A stretch of DNA of 6,888 nt from Bacteroidales bacterium UBA5072 (GTDB lineage: Bacteria; Bacteroidota; Bacteroidia; Bacteroidales; UBA10428): positions 1-6,888 of the forward strand of contig DIAS01000046.1 of the NCBI GenBank assembly GCA_002415855.1. The letters run 5' to 3'. Each line of letters begins with the position of its first letter. Positions within the stretch are counted from its first letter, which is position 1. The notes below the pieces were generated by a model. That model was given only the letters and a program-made list of their open reading frames with translations, made no database searches and had not been told where the DNA came from. A program made the translations under genes and the position numbers. Below, piece after piece: positions 6,826 to 6,888 of the stretch.

Positions 6826-6839
6826 TCCCCTGAAGGGGA
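6826..6839. repeat. palindrome TCCCCTGAAGGGGA of a dispersed Bacteroidota-type repeat
   Basis: TCCCCT pairs with AGGGGA around two central bases, within CCCCTAAATCCCCTGAAGGGGACTTG. I recall this consensus as a frequent intergenic repeat in Bacteroidota genomes, usually followed, as here, by a second palindrome. It has no reading frame and lies upstream of the esterase on the far side of its promoter. Confidence 0.65.
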
Positions 6840-6845
6840 CTTGAA

Positions 6846-6879
6846 TTTAACCCTCCTTCAGGAGGGAAGGGGGGTTAAA
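6846..6879. repeat. 14-base inverted repeat with a nested alternative hairpin
   Basis: TTTAACCCTCCTTC (6846-6859) is the inverse complement of GAAGGGGGGTTAAA (6866-6879) except for one position that would be a G-U pair in RNA; the six-base loop is AGGAGG. A shorter competing hairpin, CCCTCCT/AGGAGGG (6851-6866), uses the same left-arm bases with the loop sequence. It directly follows the palindrome at 6826-6839, and the two probably form one repeat unit that may continue past the window edge. Confidence 0.7.
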
Positions 6880-6888
6880 CAAATAGAG

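Noticed and set aside
1..6888. CRISPR array, prophage, toxin-antitoxin or defence system
   Set aside because: No regularly spaced direct repeats, phage genes, small paired toxin-like genes or defence domains were seen on either strand.

Overview
The window looks like chromosomal DNA of a Bacteroidota bacterium, probably a Bacteroidales or Marinilabiliales-type environmental lineage. Four things point there: a TAnnTTTG-type promoter element, A/T-rich leaders without clear Shine-Dalgarno sequences, secreted polysaccharide-active enzymes, and intergenic palindromic repeats (a CGCAAAG-type element and a CCCCTAAATCCCCTGAAGGGGAC-type element) that I recall as common in that phylum. The placement is by recognition only; no search was run.

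Layout from left to right. Bases 1-45 are the 5' part of a tRNA-Glu(UUC) gene on the minus strand, cut by the window edge. Bases 163-2392 hold a tight minus-strand pair: a predicted exported TIM-barrel isomerase of the hydroxypyruvate isomerase/tagatose epimerase type, followed after one base by mpl, a cytoplasmic ligase that recycles murein tripeptide. Bases 2393-2625 are non-coding and contain a large imperfect inverted repeat built from CGCAAAG-like units. Next upstream on the same strand is a secreted heparinase II/III-type polysaccharide lyase. A divergent intergenic region of about 110 bases (4501-4609) then leads to a plus-strand phospholipase D superfamily protein of the cardiolipin synthase B type. 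This gene converges on a minus-strand secreted CE1-type esterase, and the two share a probable bidirectional terminator. The last 70 bases hold two palindromes of a second repeat family.

The genes do not form one obvious pathway. Mpl and the phospholipase D protein belong to cell-envelope maintenance (murein recycling and phospholipid synthesis). The lyase and the esterase are exported and probably act on polysaccharides or their ester substituents. There is no SusC/SusD pair, sulfatase or regulator here that would define a polysaccharide utilization locus.

I found no clear previously undescribed system. The points most worth a second look are the two repeat elements, one of which can form two mutually exclusive hairpins, and the coupling of an apparently exported isomerase to cytoplasmic Mpl.
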